In this document: positions 10,452 through 17,924 of the stretch, in pieces
Position numbering within the stretch: the first letter of the stretch is position 1
How the letters are laid out: every line of letters begins with the position of its first letter
Assembly (NCBI GenBank): GCA_963812915.1
Contig: CAWEXB010000003.1
Location: forward strand, 62,001-126,000
Origin: JACVRW01 sp963812915
Lineage (GTDB): Bacteria > Actinomycetota > Thermoleophilia > Solirubrobacterales > Thermoleophilaceae
Direction of reading: 5' to 3'
DNA length: 64,000 nucleotides
Position numbers and translations under genes: made by a program
Notes under the pieces: model-generated
Database searches by the model: none
The model's input: the letters and a program-made list of their open reading frames with translations, nothing else
What the model was told of the DNA's origin: nothing

Positions 10452-10754
10452 ATGGCACCGGCAGAGGATCCCCTCGAGCGGCTCTCGTCCAAGGAGCTGC
10501 ACGACCTCGCCGTCCGCCACGCCGTGCGCCATATCGACGTTGGCTTCTTCTGGAGGCTCGTGGAGGTCCTCCCCGCAGCCGAGGCCGCCGCCGGCGAGCT
10601 CGACCAGGCGGCGGGGGACGTCCAGTCGCTCAGCGCGCACATCGACGACGTAACGGACTCGGGCCGTGGCGAGACCGCGGACCTCCTGCGACCCTTCTAC
10701 CTCGACTACCTTCGCGGGGAGGGCGTGCGGCCGGACGGTAAGGCCGAGGACTGA
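10452..10754 (+). CDS. Small conserved hypothetical protein
   Basis: 100 residues, acidic, mostly helical by composition, no signal peptide or membrane segment, no cysteine. Reads ELHDLAVRHAVRHIDVGFFW then a Glu/Ala-rich helix and ends LRPFYLDYLRGEGVRP. I do not recognise the family. Start chosen from the -10 box six bases upstream. Codon composition is like its neighbours, supporting a real gene. Confidence 0.65.
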   Translation: MAPAEDPLERLSSKELHDLAVRHAVRHIDVGFFWRLVEVLPAAEAAAGELDQAAGDVQSLSAHIDDVTDSGRGETADLLRPFYLDYLRGEGVRPDGKAED

Positions 10755-10779
10755 GTCTCTCGCCGCGGGCGACGCTTCG

Positions 10780-11739
10780 CTAGTGGTCTCCGACGGCCCG
10801 CTCGAGTCTCCGCGCAAGGAGGAGCAGATGCTCGGCAAGCTCCGGCGGCTCGTGGACGTCGAAGTCGACCCCGAGCATGGCCACGCGCACGGCGAGCCAG
10901 TCCAGATCGTCGTCGCCGGTCCGGTACTCGCACCTCTCATCGTCGAGCGGCTCGATGGTCCCCCAGTAGGCGGGCACGCGCTTGCGGATCGTGTCGGCCG
11001 GGGCGTGCAGCGTCACTCGAGCCTCGTACCGGTTCGGGGCGGCGGACAGGCTCTGCGAGACGTAGCTCGCGGCGTCGGTCGCGGGTAGGTCGCGCGGAGT
11101 GAAACGCACGCCGGTCGAGGCCGGCCCGCTGAGGCGATCGACGCGGAAGGTCCGCCAGTCCCGCCGGCCCCGGTCCCAGGCCACGAGGTACCAGCGTCGT
11201 CCGAGATTGACGAGCGAATGTGGCTCCGCCTCGCGGCGGCTCGCCACGCCGTCGCGGCCGCGGTAGGCGAACCGGACGCACTCGAAGTCGCGGCAGGCGG
11301 CCGCGATTGCCGTCAGGGCCTGCGGGTCGACCGTCGGGCCGCCGGCGGGCAGCGTCGTCGTCGCCGACTGCAGCGCGCTCACCCGGCGGCGCAGGTGGGT
11401 CGGCAGCACCTGTTCGAGCTTCACCAGAGCTCGCACCGAGGTCTCCTCGATTCCCGTCACGGACGCGCGGGCGGCGGTGCGAAGTCCGACGGCGATCGCG
11501 ATCGCCTCGTCGTCGTCGAGCAGCAGGGGCGGCATCGCGGTGCCGGCGCGCAGCCGGTAGCCGCCCGCGGGGCCCGTCAGCGACTCGACCGGGTAGCCAA
11601 GGCCGCGCAGCCGCTCGACGTCGCGCCGGATCGTTCGGCCGGACACTTCGAGCCGGTGAGCGAGCTCGCCGCCCGGCCAGTCGCGGCGCGCCTGGAGCAG
11701 CGAGAGCAGCGTCAGCAGGCGGCTGGAGGTGTCGGTCAC
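10780..11739 (-). CDS. WYL-domain transcriptional regulator (YafY-like)
   Basis: 319 residues. N-terminal HTH_11 domain (TSSRLLTLLSLLQ ... VSGRTIRRDVERL, about residues 3-50) followed by a WYL ligand-sensing domain whose name motif appears in GRRWYLVAWD (about 180), and a C-terminal WCX segment. GTG 11739 is preceded by GGAGG; the frame remains open to 11811 but the HTH starts right after the GTG. Divergent from a tandem glyoxalase-fold gene 89 bp away, a common arrangement in which the regulator controls its neighbour. Confidence 0.9.
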   Translation of the reverse strand: MTDTSSRLLTLLSLLQARRDWPGGELAHRLEVSGRTIRRDVERLRGLGYPVESLTGPAGGYRLRAGTAMPPLLLDDDEAIAIAVGLRTAARASVTGIEETSVRALVKLEQVLPTHLRRRVSALQSATTTLPAGGPTVDPQALTAIAAACRDFECVRFAYRGRDGVASRREAEPHSLVNLGRRWYLVAWDRGRRDWRTFRVDRLSGPASTGVRFTPRDLPATDAASYVSQSLSAAPNRYEARVTLHAPADTIRKRVPAYWGTIEPLDDERCEYRTGDDDLDWLAVRVAMLGVDFDVHEPPELAEHLLLLARRLERAVGDH

Positions 11740-11828
11740 TGCCGCTTCATCCTCCCTCCCGTTGAGGACAGATTGTGGCCTAAACCCGCGATAACGTCCG
11801 CGGCCAAGCAAACGACGAGAGGAGCGAC

Positions 11829-12692
11829 GTGCTCGAGCGAGACGGATATCCGGCCGGGGTGCCCTGCTGGGTCGACACCGGACAGCCCGATCCTGAGGCC
11901 GCGGTGGAATTCTACGGTGGGCTGTTCGGGTGGGAGTTCGAGGACCGCATGCCCGCTGACTCGCCCGGCCGATACTTCGTGGCCCAGCTGCGGGGTCGCG
12001 ACGTCGCCGCCGTCGGTTCCCAGCCCGAGCAGGCGCCCCCGACGCCGGGGTGGAACACCTACGTCTGGGTCGACAGCGCCGACGACACCACTGCGAAGGT
12101 GAAGGCCGCCGGCGGCAATGCGCTCATGGAGCCGTTCGACGTCCTCGACGCCGGCCGCATGGCGGTGCTCACCGATCCGGAGGGCGCGGTGTTCTGCGTG
12201 TGGCAGGCGAAGGAGCACAAGGGCGCCCAGCTCGTGAACGAACCGGGCACGTGGAACTTCAGCGAGCTGAACACCCGCGACCCGGAGGGCGCAAAGGCGT
12301 TCTACGGGACCGTGTTCGGGTGGGAGGCCGAAACCCTGGATTACGGCGACGGCCAGACCACGATGTGGCGTCTCCCGGGCTACGGGGACTTCCTAGAGCG
12401 GCGCGATCCGGACCTGCGCCGTCGCATGGCGGCGGACGGGGCGCCCGAGGGCTTCGAGGACGCGGTCGCGTGGCTGATCCCGATGACGAGCGACCAGTAC
12501 CCCGACGACGTGCCGCCGCATTGGAACGTCACGTTCGCGGTCGACAACGCCGACGCGGTCGCCGACAGAGCCGCGAAGCTCGGTGGGCAGGTCAGGGTGC
12601 CCCCCTTCGACGCGCCGTTCGTCCGGATGACCGTCGTCAGCGATCCACAGGGGGCCGCCTTCACGGCGAGCAAGTACGTGCCCGGCGGTTAG
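11829..12692 (+). CDS. Tandem VOC (glyoxalase/bleomycin-resistance fold) protein
   Basis: 287 residues formed by two VOC halves: residues about 8-120 (GVPCWVDTGQPDPEAAVEFY ... DPEGAVFCVWQ) and about 140-285 (GTWNFSELNTRDPEGAKAFY ... DPQGAAFTASKY). Such double proteins bind small molecules or act as dioxygenase/lyase-type enzymes; no specific activity is evident. GAGAGGAGC precedes the GTG start. Expected target of the divergent WYL regulator. Confidence 0.88.
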   Translation: MLERDGYPAGVPCWVDTGQPDPEAAVEFYGGLFGWEFEDRMPADSPGRYFVAQLRGRDVAAVGSQPEQAPPTPGWNTYVWVDSADDTTAKVKAAGGNALMEPFDVLDAGRMAVLTDPEGAVFCVWQAKEHKGAQLVNEPGTWNFSELNTRDPEGAKAFYGTVFGWEAETLDYGDGQTTMWRLPGYGDFLERRDPDLRRRMAADGAPEGFEDAVAWLIPMTSDQYPDDVPPHWNVTFAVDNADAVADRAAKLGGQVRVPPFDAPFVRMTVVSDPQGAAFTASKYVPGG

Positions 12693-12705
12693 CCGACCTG
12701 GAAGC

Positions 12706-13338
12706 GTGCATGCCCGCCGCCCACACGTCGTCGTCCACGTGGCGGTGTCGCTCGACGGCGCCACCACGGGCTTCGACCCGGACGTGGGGCGGTTCTACGC
12801 GCTCGCCCGCACCTGGAGCGAGGACGTGACCCTCGCCGGGGCCGACACCATCCTCGCCCAGGAGAAGGTCCTGGCCGACGCGCCCCGACCCGGTCCCGCC
12901 GCCGACGCCCCGCTGCTCGCCGTCGTCGACGGCCGGGGCCGCGTCCGGCAGTGGGAGGCGCTGCGCGACTGTGGCCACTGGTCCGGCGTCCTCGCCCTTC
13001 GCGCGGCCGCGACGCCCGCGGACGCCACAGGCAGCCCCGAACGCGAGATCGTGACGGGCGGCGAGCGCGTGGACCTTGGCGCGGCGCTCGGCGCGTTGGG
13101 TGAACGCGAAGGGGCCCGGGTCGTGCGGGTCGACAGTGGCGGAGCGCTCATCGGCGCGCTGCTCGGCGGCGGCCTCGTCGACGAGCTCAGCCTGCTGGTT
13201 CACCCCTGTGTGGCGGGCGCCACCACGGATCGTGGGTGGCGCGGCACGGCACCGGTTCCCGCACTCCCACTCGAGCGCCTCGCGAGCGAGGCATTCGAGG
13301 ACGGCCTCGTTTGGCTCAGGTATCGCGTCCCTACATAG
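12706..13338 (+). CDS. RibD C-terminal/dihydrofolate reductase-like pyrimidine reductase
   Basis: 210 residues. Opens with HVAVSLDGATTGF and carries GADTIL, RVDSGGALIGALLGGGLVDEL and LLVHP, the pattern of RibD-C reductases that reduce the ribosyl group of a diaminopyrimidine in riboflavin synthesis or related substrates. There is no deaminase domain, so it is a stand-alone paralogue rather than a full RibD. Begins 14 bp after the VOC gene and is probably co-transcribed. Confidence 0.82.
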   Translation: MHARRPHVVVHVAVSLDGATTGFDPDVGRFYALARTWSEDVTLAGADTILAQEKVLADAPRPGPAADAPLLAVVDGRGRVRQWEALRDCGHWSGVLALRAAATPADATGSPEREIVTGGERVDLGAALGALGEREGARVVRVDSGGALIGALLGGGLVDELSLLVHPCVAGATTDRGWRGTAPVPALPLERLASEAFEDGLVWLRYRVPT

Positions 13339-13467
13339 CCTGGTCGTCCCGTCGGGGCGCGCGGCCGGGGCCGCTGTCCCCAGTTTGGGTCGCTTCCGCG
13401 GGAGGTGCCCGGGACGCCCGCCCAACCGGAGACCGGTCGCCGAGCCGGCGACGGCGCTCGTCACCAT

Positions 13468-13968
13468 GTGCTCGTGGAGATTCCCACCCTGCACGGCGAC
13501 CGGCTCTCCCTCGAACCCGTCCGCCCGGAGCACGCCGAGCGGCTCCGGACGCTTCGGCTCACGCCCGAGGTGGCACGCTGGTGGGAGCCGCCGGAAGACG
13601 GCTGGCCGCTGAACTCCGAGGCCGGTCTCCATCGGCTGACCGTCGTGGTGGACCGCGAGGTCGCGGGCTACATCCAGTTCTGGGAGGAGCCCGATCCAGA
13701 CGCTCGGCACGCAGACGTCGACATCTTCCTCGGTCCCGGCAGCCAGGGCCGCGGCCTGGGCGTCGAGGCCATGCGCACCGTAATCCGTCACCTGATCGAA
13801 GAGCGCGGCCACCATCGCATCACTCTTGGCACCTCAGTCGACAATGCCCGCGCGATCCGCTGCTACGAGAAGGTCGGGTTTCGCCGCGTAGGGCTGATGC
13901 GCAAGGCGACCCGCAGCCACCTGACGGGGGAGTGGGAGGACGAGATCCTGATGGAGTACGTGGTGTAG
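13468..13968 (+). CDS. GNAT acetyltransferase (AAC(6')/RimJ-like)
   Basis: About 166 residues. Begins VEIPTLHGDRLSLEPVRPE, with the acetyl-CoA pyrophosphate loop GSQGRGLGVEAM and the motif-B segment DNARAIRCYEKVGF. This domain layout fits small-molecule or N-terminal peptide acetylation; no substrate is visible. Start is uncertain between GTG 13468 and GTG 13474; longer frames to 13405 add an Arg/Pro-rich stretch unlike the family. Followed by an intergenic region with palindromic repeats. Confidence 0.82.
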   Translation: MLVEIPTLHGDRLSLEPVRPEHAERLRTLRLTPEVARWWEPPEDGWPLNSEAGLHRLTVVVDREVAGYIQFWEEPDPDARHADVDIFLGPGSQGRGLGVEAMRTVIRHLIEERGHHRITLGTSVDNARAIRCYEKVGFRRVGLMRKATRSHLTGEWEDEILMEYVV

Positions 13969-13990
13969 CCGCGCCCGCCCCAGCCCGGGC

Positions 13991-14008
13991 GACGCGTTCG
14001 ACCTTCCG
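13991..14008 (+). repeat. Half copy of the interspersed palindromic repeat
   Basis: Carries the left arm GCGTTCGACCTT (13994-14005) of the repeat found complete 67 bp downstream, without a right arm nearby. It suggests a truncated or partly duplicated element. Confidence 0.6.
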
Positions 14009-14060
14009 TGCTCGGTGCCTGGGGCCCCGCCCCATGCCGCCCGCCGGGGCGAATCCTCAT

Positions 14061-14103
14061 GCGTTCGACCTTTTGCGGCTTATGCCCGCGGAAGGTCGAA
14101 CGC
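14061..14103. repeat. Interspersed palindromic repeat, copy 1
   Basis: Perfect 12-bp arms GCGTTCGACCTT (14061-14072) and AAGGTCGAACGC (14092-14103) around a 19-base loop that itself holds a GCGG/CCGC mini-stem. The loop core TGCGGCTTA is shared with copy 3 at 59.34 kb. Lies between the GNAT gene and the GntR gene. Could be a REP-like element or a family-wide terminator. Confidence 0.8.
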
Positions 14104-14189
14104 GTCGCCGCCCTCAGCGCCGGCGGCGCCTGCCATGTGTCCAATGAATTGTGTTTTGTATCTGGTATCCCAGGGAACTGGGTCGAGCA

Positions 14190-14921
14190 GTGGCCGCGCC
14201 ATCAAAGCCCGCGGAACGCGTTCAGAGCGGCAACGGCTCGTTGGTCGTGTCGCCCGTTCCGGCCGAGGCGACGAGCGTCGCGCAACTGGCCTACCAGGCG
14301 CTGCGCGAGGCCATCCTGGCGATGGACATCTACCGGTCCGACGCCGACCTGCGCCTGGACGAGCAGAGCCTTGCCACGTCCCTGGGCGTCAGCCGGACGC
14401 CCGTGCGCCAGGCGCTCGCCCGCCTCGAGCACGAGGGGCTGGTGCAGATCATGCCTCGCCGTGGCGTCTTCATCGTTCGCAAGAGCAAGGACGAGATCAC
14501 GGAGATCATCCGCGCCTGGGCGGCGCTCGAGAGCATGGCCGCCCGCCTGCTCTGCGAGCGAGCGACGGACGACGAGATCGGCCGCCTGCGGGAGCTGTTC
14601 TCCGCGTTCGTGGACGACGACGAGCTGCGCCCCCACCTGAACGAGTACTCGGAGGCGAACCTGCGCTTCCACCAGCAGATAATCGAGCTGAGCCGCTCCT
14701 CCGTGATCACCGCCCTGGTCGCCGGTTTGCTCGTGCACGTGAGGGCGATTCGCGGCCGCATGATCGGTGAGGACGACCGCGCCGAGCGCTCGATCGTCGA
14801 CCACATGCACATCATCGAGGCGCTCGAGAAGCGCGATGCCGAGCTCGCCGAGCGACTCGTCCGCGAGCACGCGCTCGACCTTGCCGACCACGTAGAGCGA
14901 ACGGCCGCTCGTCTGGACTGA
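14190..14921 (+). CDS. GntR-family regulator, FadR/FCD subfamily
   Basis: About 243 residues. N-terminal winged HTH (VAQLAYQALREAILAMDIY, then SLATSLGVSRTPVRQALARL) and C-terminal FCD helical sensor domain with the metal/ligand residues in HQQIIELS and HMHIIEALEKRD. GTG 14190 begins the conserved part; the frame is open to GTG 14151. An AT-rich stretch at 14141-14172 with GTATC repeated at 14158 and 14165 probably holds promoter and operator. It heads the CoA cluster and likely represses it until an organic-acid ligand is bound. Confidence 0.9.
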   Translation: MAAPSKPAERVQSGNGSLVVSPVPAEATSVAQLAYQALREAILAMDIYRSDADLRLDEQSLATSLGVSRTPVRQALARLEHEGLVQIMPRRGVFIVRKSKDEITEIIRAWAALESMAARLLCERATDDEIGRLRELFSAFVDDDELRPHLNEYSEANLRFHQQIIELSRSSVITALVAGLLVHVRAIRGRMIGEDDRAERSIVDHMHIIEALEKRDAELAERLVREHALDLADHVERTAARLD

Positions 14922-14944
14922 CCCGAGGGAGAAGGAGTGTTTAA

Positions 14945-16669
14945 GTGACAGCCACGAGCACTGCGGTACGAGGCGAGGCCCCGCCGGCTCACGAAACCCA
15001 GCCGGAGACGATCTCGGGTGGCCACTTGGTGGCCAAGGCGCTCCGCGCCGAGGGGATCGACGTGATCTTCACCCTCTGCGGCGGGCACATCATCGACATC
15101 TACGACGGCTGCATCGACGAGGGCATCAGGGTCCTCGACGTCCGCCACGAGCAGGTGGCCGCCCACGCCGCGGACGGATACGCGCGCGTGACCGGCCGCC
15201 CCGGCTGCGCGGTGGTCACCGCCGGCCCGGGTACGACCGACGCCGTCACGGGGGTCGCCAACGCGCTGAGGGCGGAGAGCCCGATGCTGCTGATCGGCGG
15301 CCAGGGGGCGCTGAATCAGCACCGCATGGGCTCGCTGCAGGACCTACCGCACGTCGACATGATGCGCCCGATCACCAAGTTCGCGTCGAGCGTGCTCACC
15401 ACCGAGCGCGTCGCCGACATGTGCTCGATGGCGTTCCGCGAGGCGCTTGCCGGCGCGCCGGGCCCGGCGTACCTGGAGATCGGCCGCGACATCCTCGACG
15501 CCCACGTCCCGCTGGAGAGCGCGGTCATCCCGCAACGCGGGCACTACCGCGCCTCGACGAAGAGCACGGGCGATCCCAACGACATCGACCGCTTGGCGGA
15601 CATCCTGAAGAAGGCCGAGCGGCCGTGCGTGCTGCTCGGCAGCCAGGTCTGGACCTCGCGCGGCGCCGAGGCCGCCACAGAGTTCGTCCGGAGCCTCAAC
15701 ATCCCGGCCTTCATGAACGGTGCGGCCCGCGGAAGCCTGCCGCCGGGCGACCCGCACCATTTCCACCTCACCCGGCGCTACGCGTTCAAGAACGCCGACG
15801 TGATCGTGATCGTCGGGACGCCATTCGACTTCCGCATGGGGTACGGCAAGCGCCTGAGCCAGGACGCCACGGTCGTCCAGATCGACATGGACTACCGCAC
15901 GGTGGGCAAGAACCGCGACATCTCGCTCGGGCTCGTGGGAGACCCGGGCGCGATTCTGAGCGCCGTCGCGGAGGCCGCGTCGGACGGGGCCGCGGGAGGA
16001 GCCCGCGACCGGGAGTCCTGGCTCGAGGCGCTGCGTGAGGAGGAGCGGCGCGCCAAGGAGGAGCGCCTCCCGCGCCTGATGCGCGAGGACGCGCCGGTCC
16101 ACCCGCTCCGGCTTGCGCACGAGATCAACGAGTTCCTCACGGACAACACGATCTACATCGGCGACGGCGGCGACGTCGTCACGTTCTCCGGCGGGGTCGT
16201 GCAGCCGAGGGGTCCGGGCCTGTGGATGGACCCCGGCCCGCTCGGCACCCTCGGTGTCGGCGTGCCCTTCGCCATCGCGGCCAAGGTGGCCCGGCCGGAC
16301 CGCGAGGTGGTCTGCCTGTTCGGCGACGGCGCGTTCACCCTCACGGGCTGGGACTTCGAGACGGCGGTGCGCTTCGACCTCCCGTTCATCGGCGTGGTGG
16401 GCAACAACTCGTACATGAACCAGATCCGCTACGGCCAGATTCAGAAATACGGTGAGGACCGCGGCGACGTCGGGAACAAGCTGGGCGACGTGAAGTTCGA
16501 CAAGTTCGCCGAGATGCTCGGTGGTTACGGGGAGGAGGTCCGCGAGCCCAAGGACATCCGCCCCGCGCTCGAGCGCGCCCGGGAGTCCGGCAAGCCCGCG
16601 CTGATCAACGTGTGGATCGACCAGGACGCGTTCGCGCCCGGGACGATGAACCAGACGATGTACAAGTGA
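14945..16669 (+). CDS. ThDP-dependent lyase, oxalyl-CoA decarboxylase/2-hydroxyacyl-CoA lyase-like
   Basis: 574 residues with the three domains of the acetolactate-synthase/oxalyl-CoA-decarboxylase superfamily: PYR domain (about 25-190) with the ThDP-activating Glu in RHEQVAAHAADGYAR, central domain (about 210-345), and PP domain (about 385-550) with GDGAF ... NNSYMNQ binding Mg-ThDP. The next gene is Frc-like, which favours an acyl-CoA substrate such as oxalyl-CoA. However, the Tyr-Glu pair that marks true oxalyl-CoA decarboxylase is replaced around GSLQDLPHVDM, so another acyl-CoA or 2-oxo acid is possible. GTG 14945 follows AAGGAG (14932-14937). Confidence 0.85.
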   Translation: MTATSTAVRGEAPPAHETQPETISGGHLVAKALRAEGIDVIFTLCGGHIIDIYDGCIDEGIRVLDVRHEQVAAHAADGYARVTGRPGCAVVTAGPGTTDAVTGVANALRAESPMLLIGGQGALNQHRMGSLQDLPHVDMMRPITKFASSVLTTERVADMCSMAFREALAGAPGPAYLEIGRDILDAHVPLESAVIPQRGHYRASTKSTGDPNDIDRLADILKKAERPCVLLGSQVWTSRGAEAATEFVRSLNIPAFMNGAARGSLPPGDPHHFHLTRRYAFKNADVIVIVGTPFDFRMGYGKRLSQDATVVQIDMDYRTVGKNRDISLGLVGDPGAILSAVAEAASDGAAGGARDRESWLEALREEERRAKEERLPRLMREDAPVHPLRLAHEINEFLTDNTIYIGDGGDVVTFSGGVVQPRGPGLWMDPGPLGTLGVGVPFAIAAKVARPDREVVCLFGDGAFTLTGWDFETAVRFDLPFIGVVGNNSYMNQIRYGQIQKYGEDRGDVGNKLGDVKFDKFAEMLGGYGEEVREPKDIRPALERARESGKPALINVWIDQDAFAPGTMNQTMYK

Positions 16670-16679
16670 GGGAGGGGAG

Positions 16680-17921
16680 ATGAGGAAAGCCCTCGACGGC
16701 GTCCGCGTGGTCGACATGACCCACGTGCAGGCCGGACCGGTGTGCACGCAGCTGCTGGCCTGGATGGGCGCCGACGTGATCAAGATCGAGCCGCCGGGGC
16801 GGGGCGACGTCACCCGATCGCAGCTGCGCGACCTGCCCGACGTCGACAGCCTCTACTTCACGATGCTGAACGGCAACAAGCGCAGCTTGACGCTGAACCT
16901 CAAGTCGGACGAGGGAAAGGCGATCTTCACCAAGCTGGTCAGCATCTCCGACGTCCTGGTCGAGAACTTCGGGCCCGGAGTGATGGACCGCCTGGGCTTC
17001 AACTGGGAGCGCATCCAGGAGATCAACCCGAGGATGATCTTCGCGTCGCTGAAGGGCTTCGGCCCCGGCTATCTCGAGAGCGCCAAGGCGTACGAGAACA
17101 TCGCCCAGGCGACGGGCGGCGCGATGAGCACCACGGGATTCGAGGACGGACCGCCGGCGGTGACCGGCGCCCAGATCGGCGACTCCGGCAACGCCGTCCA
17201 CCTCTTCGGGGCGATCTGCGCGGCGCTGTACCAGCGCACTCACACCGACCGGGGCCAGCGAGTGCAGATCTCCATGCGCTCGGGGATCCTCAACCTTTGC
17301 CGAGTCAAGCTGCGAGACCACCAGCGGCTCCAGCACGGCCCATTGGCCGAGTACCCGAACAAGGAGTTTGGCGACTTCGTTCCCCGATCGGGGAACGCGT
17401 CGGGCGGGGGGCAGCCGGGCTGGGCCGTGCGCTGCAAGCCCATGACGTCGCACGGAACGAACGCCTGGCTGTACCTCGTCATCCAGCCGCAGGTGTGGGA
17501 GCCGCTGATGAACAAGATCGGGCACCCGGAGCTGGTGGACCACCCGGACTACGCCACACCCGAGGCGCGGCTGCCGCGGCTCCCGGAGATCTTCGACCTG
17601 ATCGAGGAGTGGACGCTGACCAGGACCAAGTGGGAGGCGTTCGAGGAGCTCAACGCGATCAACGTGCCCTGTGGTCCGGTCCTCAGCACGAAGGACCTGA
17701 TGGAGGACAAGGGCCTGCGCGCGGAGGGCATGCTCGTGGACGTCGAGCACCCCGAACGCGGCACCTACACCACGGTGGCGTGTCCGTTCACGCTGTCGGA
17801 CTCGCCGGTCGAGGTGAAGCGCTCGCCGCTGCTCGGCGAGCACAACGCGGAGGTACTCCAGGAGCTGCTCGACACCACCGACGGCGAGCTCGAGCGACTA
17901 AGCGAAGCGGGAGCGGTGTAG
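16680..17921 (+). CDS. frc: Family III CoA-transferase, formyl-CoA:oxalate CoA-transferase-like
   Basis: Moves CoA between carboxylic acids through an aspartyl anhydride. 413 residues. Follows the oxalate enzyme closely from the N-terminus: MTHVQAGP, DVIKIEPPG, DSLYFTMLNGNKRS, VENFGPG, the catalytic Asp in QIGDSGN, and the glycine loop in SGGGQPGW. These include stretches specific to formyl-CoA transferases rather than generic family III enzymes. Starts 10 bp after the ThDP gene. Frc plus a ThDP lyase is the textbook oxalate-degrading pair, but the lyase is atypical, so the acid could differ. Confidence 0.87.
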   Translation: MRKALDGVRVVDMTHVQAGPVCTQLLAWMGADVIKIEPPGRGDVTRSQLRDLPDVDSLYFTMLNGNKRSLTLNLKSDEGKAIFTKLVSISDVLVENFGPGVMDRLGFNWERIQEINPRMIFASLKGFGPGYLESAKAYENIAQATGGAMSTTGFEDGPPAVTGAQIGDSGNAVHLFGAICAALYQRTHTDRGQRVQISMRSGILNLCRVKLRDHQRLQHGPLAEYPNKEFGDFVPRSGNASGGGQPGWAVRCKPMTSHGTNAWLYLVIQPQVWEPLMNKIGHPELVDHPDYATPEARLPRLPEIFDLIEEWTLTRTKWEAFEELNAINVPCGPVLSTKDLMEDKGLRAEGMLVDVEHPERGTYTTVACPFTLSDSPVEVKRSPLLGEHNAEVLQELLDTTDGELERLSEAGAV

Positions 17922-17924
17922 CAG

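Noticed and set aside
14158..14169. GTATC-TG-GTATC as a GntR operator
   Set aside because: Suggestive, but FCD regulators normally bind inverted repeats and this direct repeat is short; mentioned only in the gene entry.
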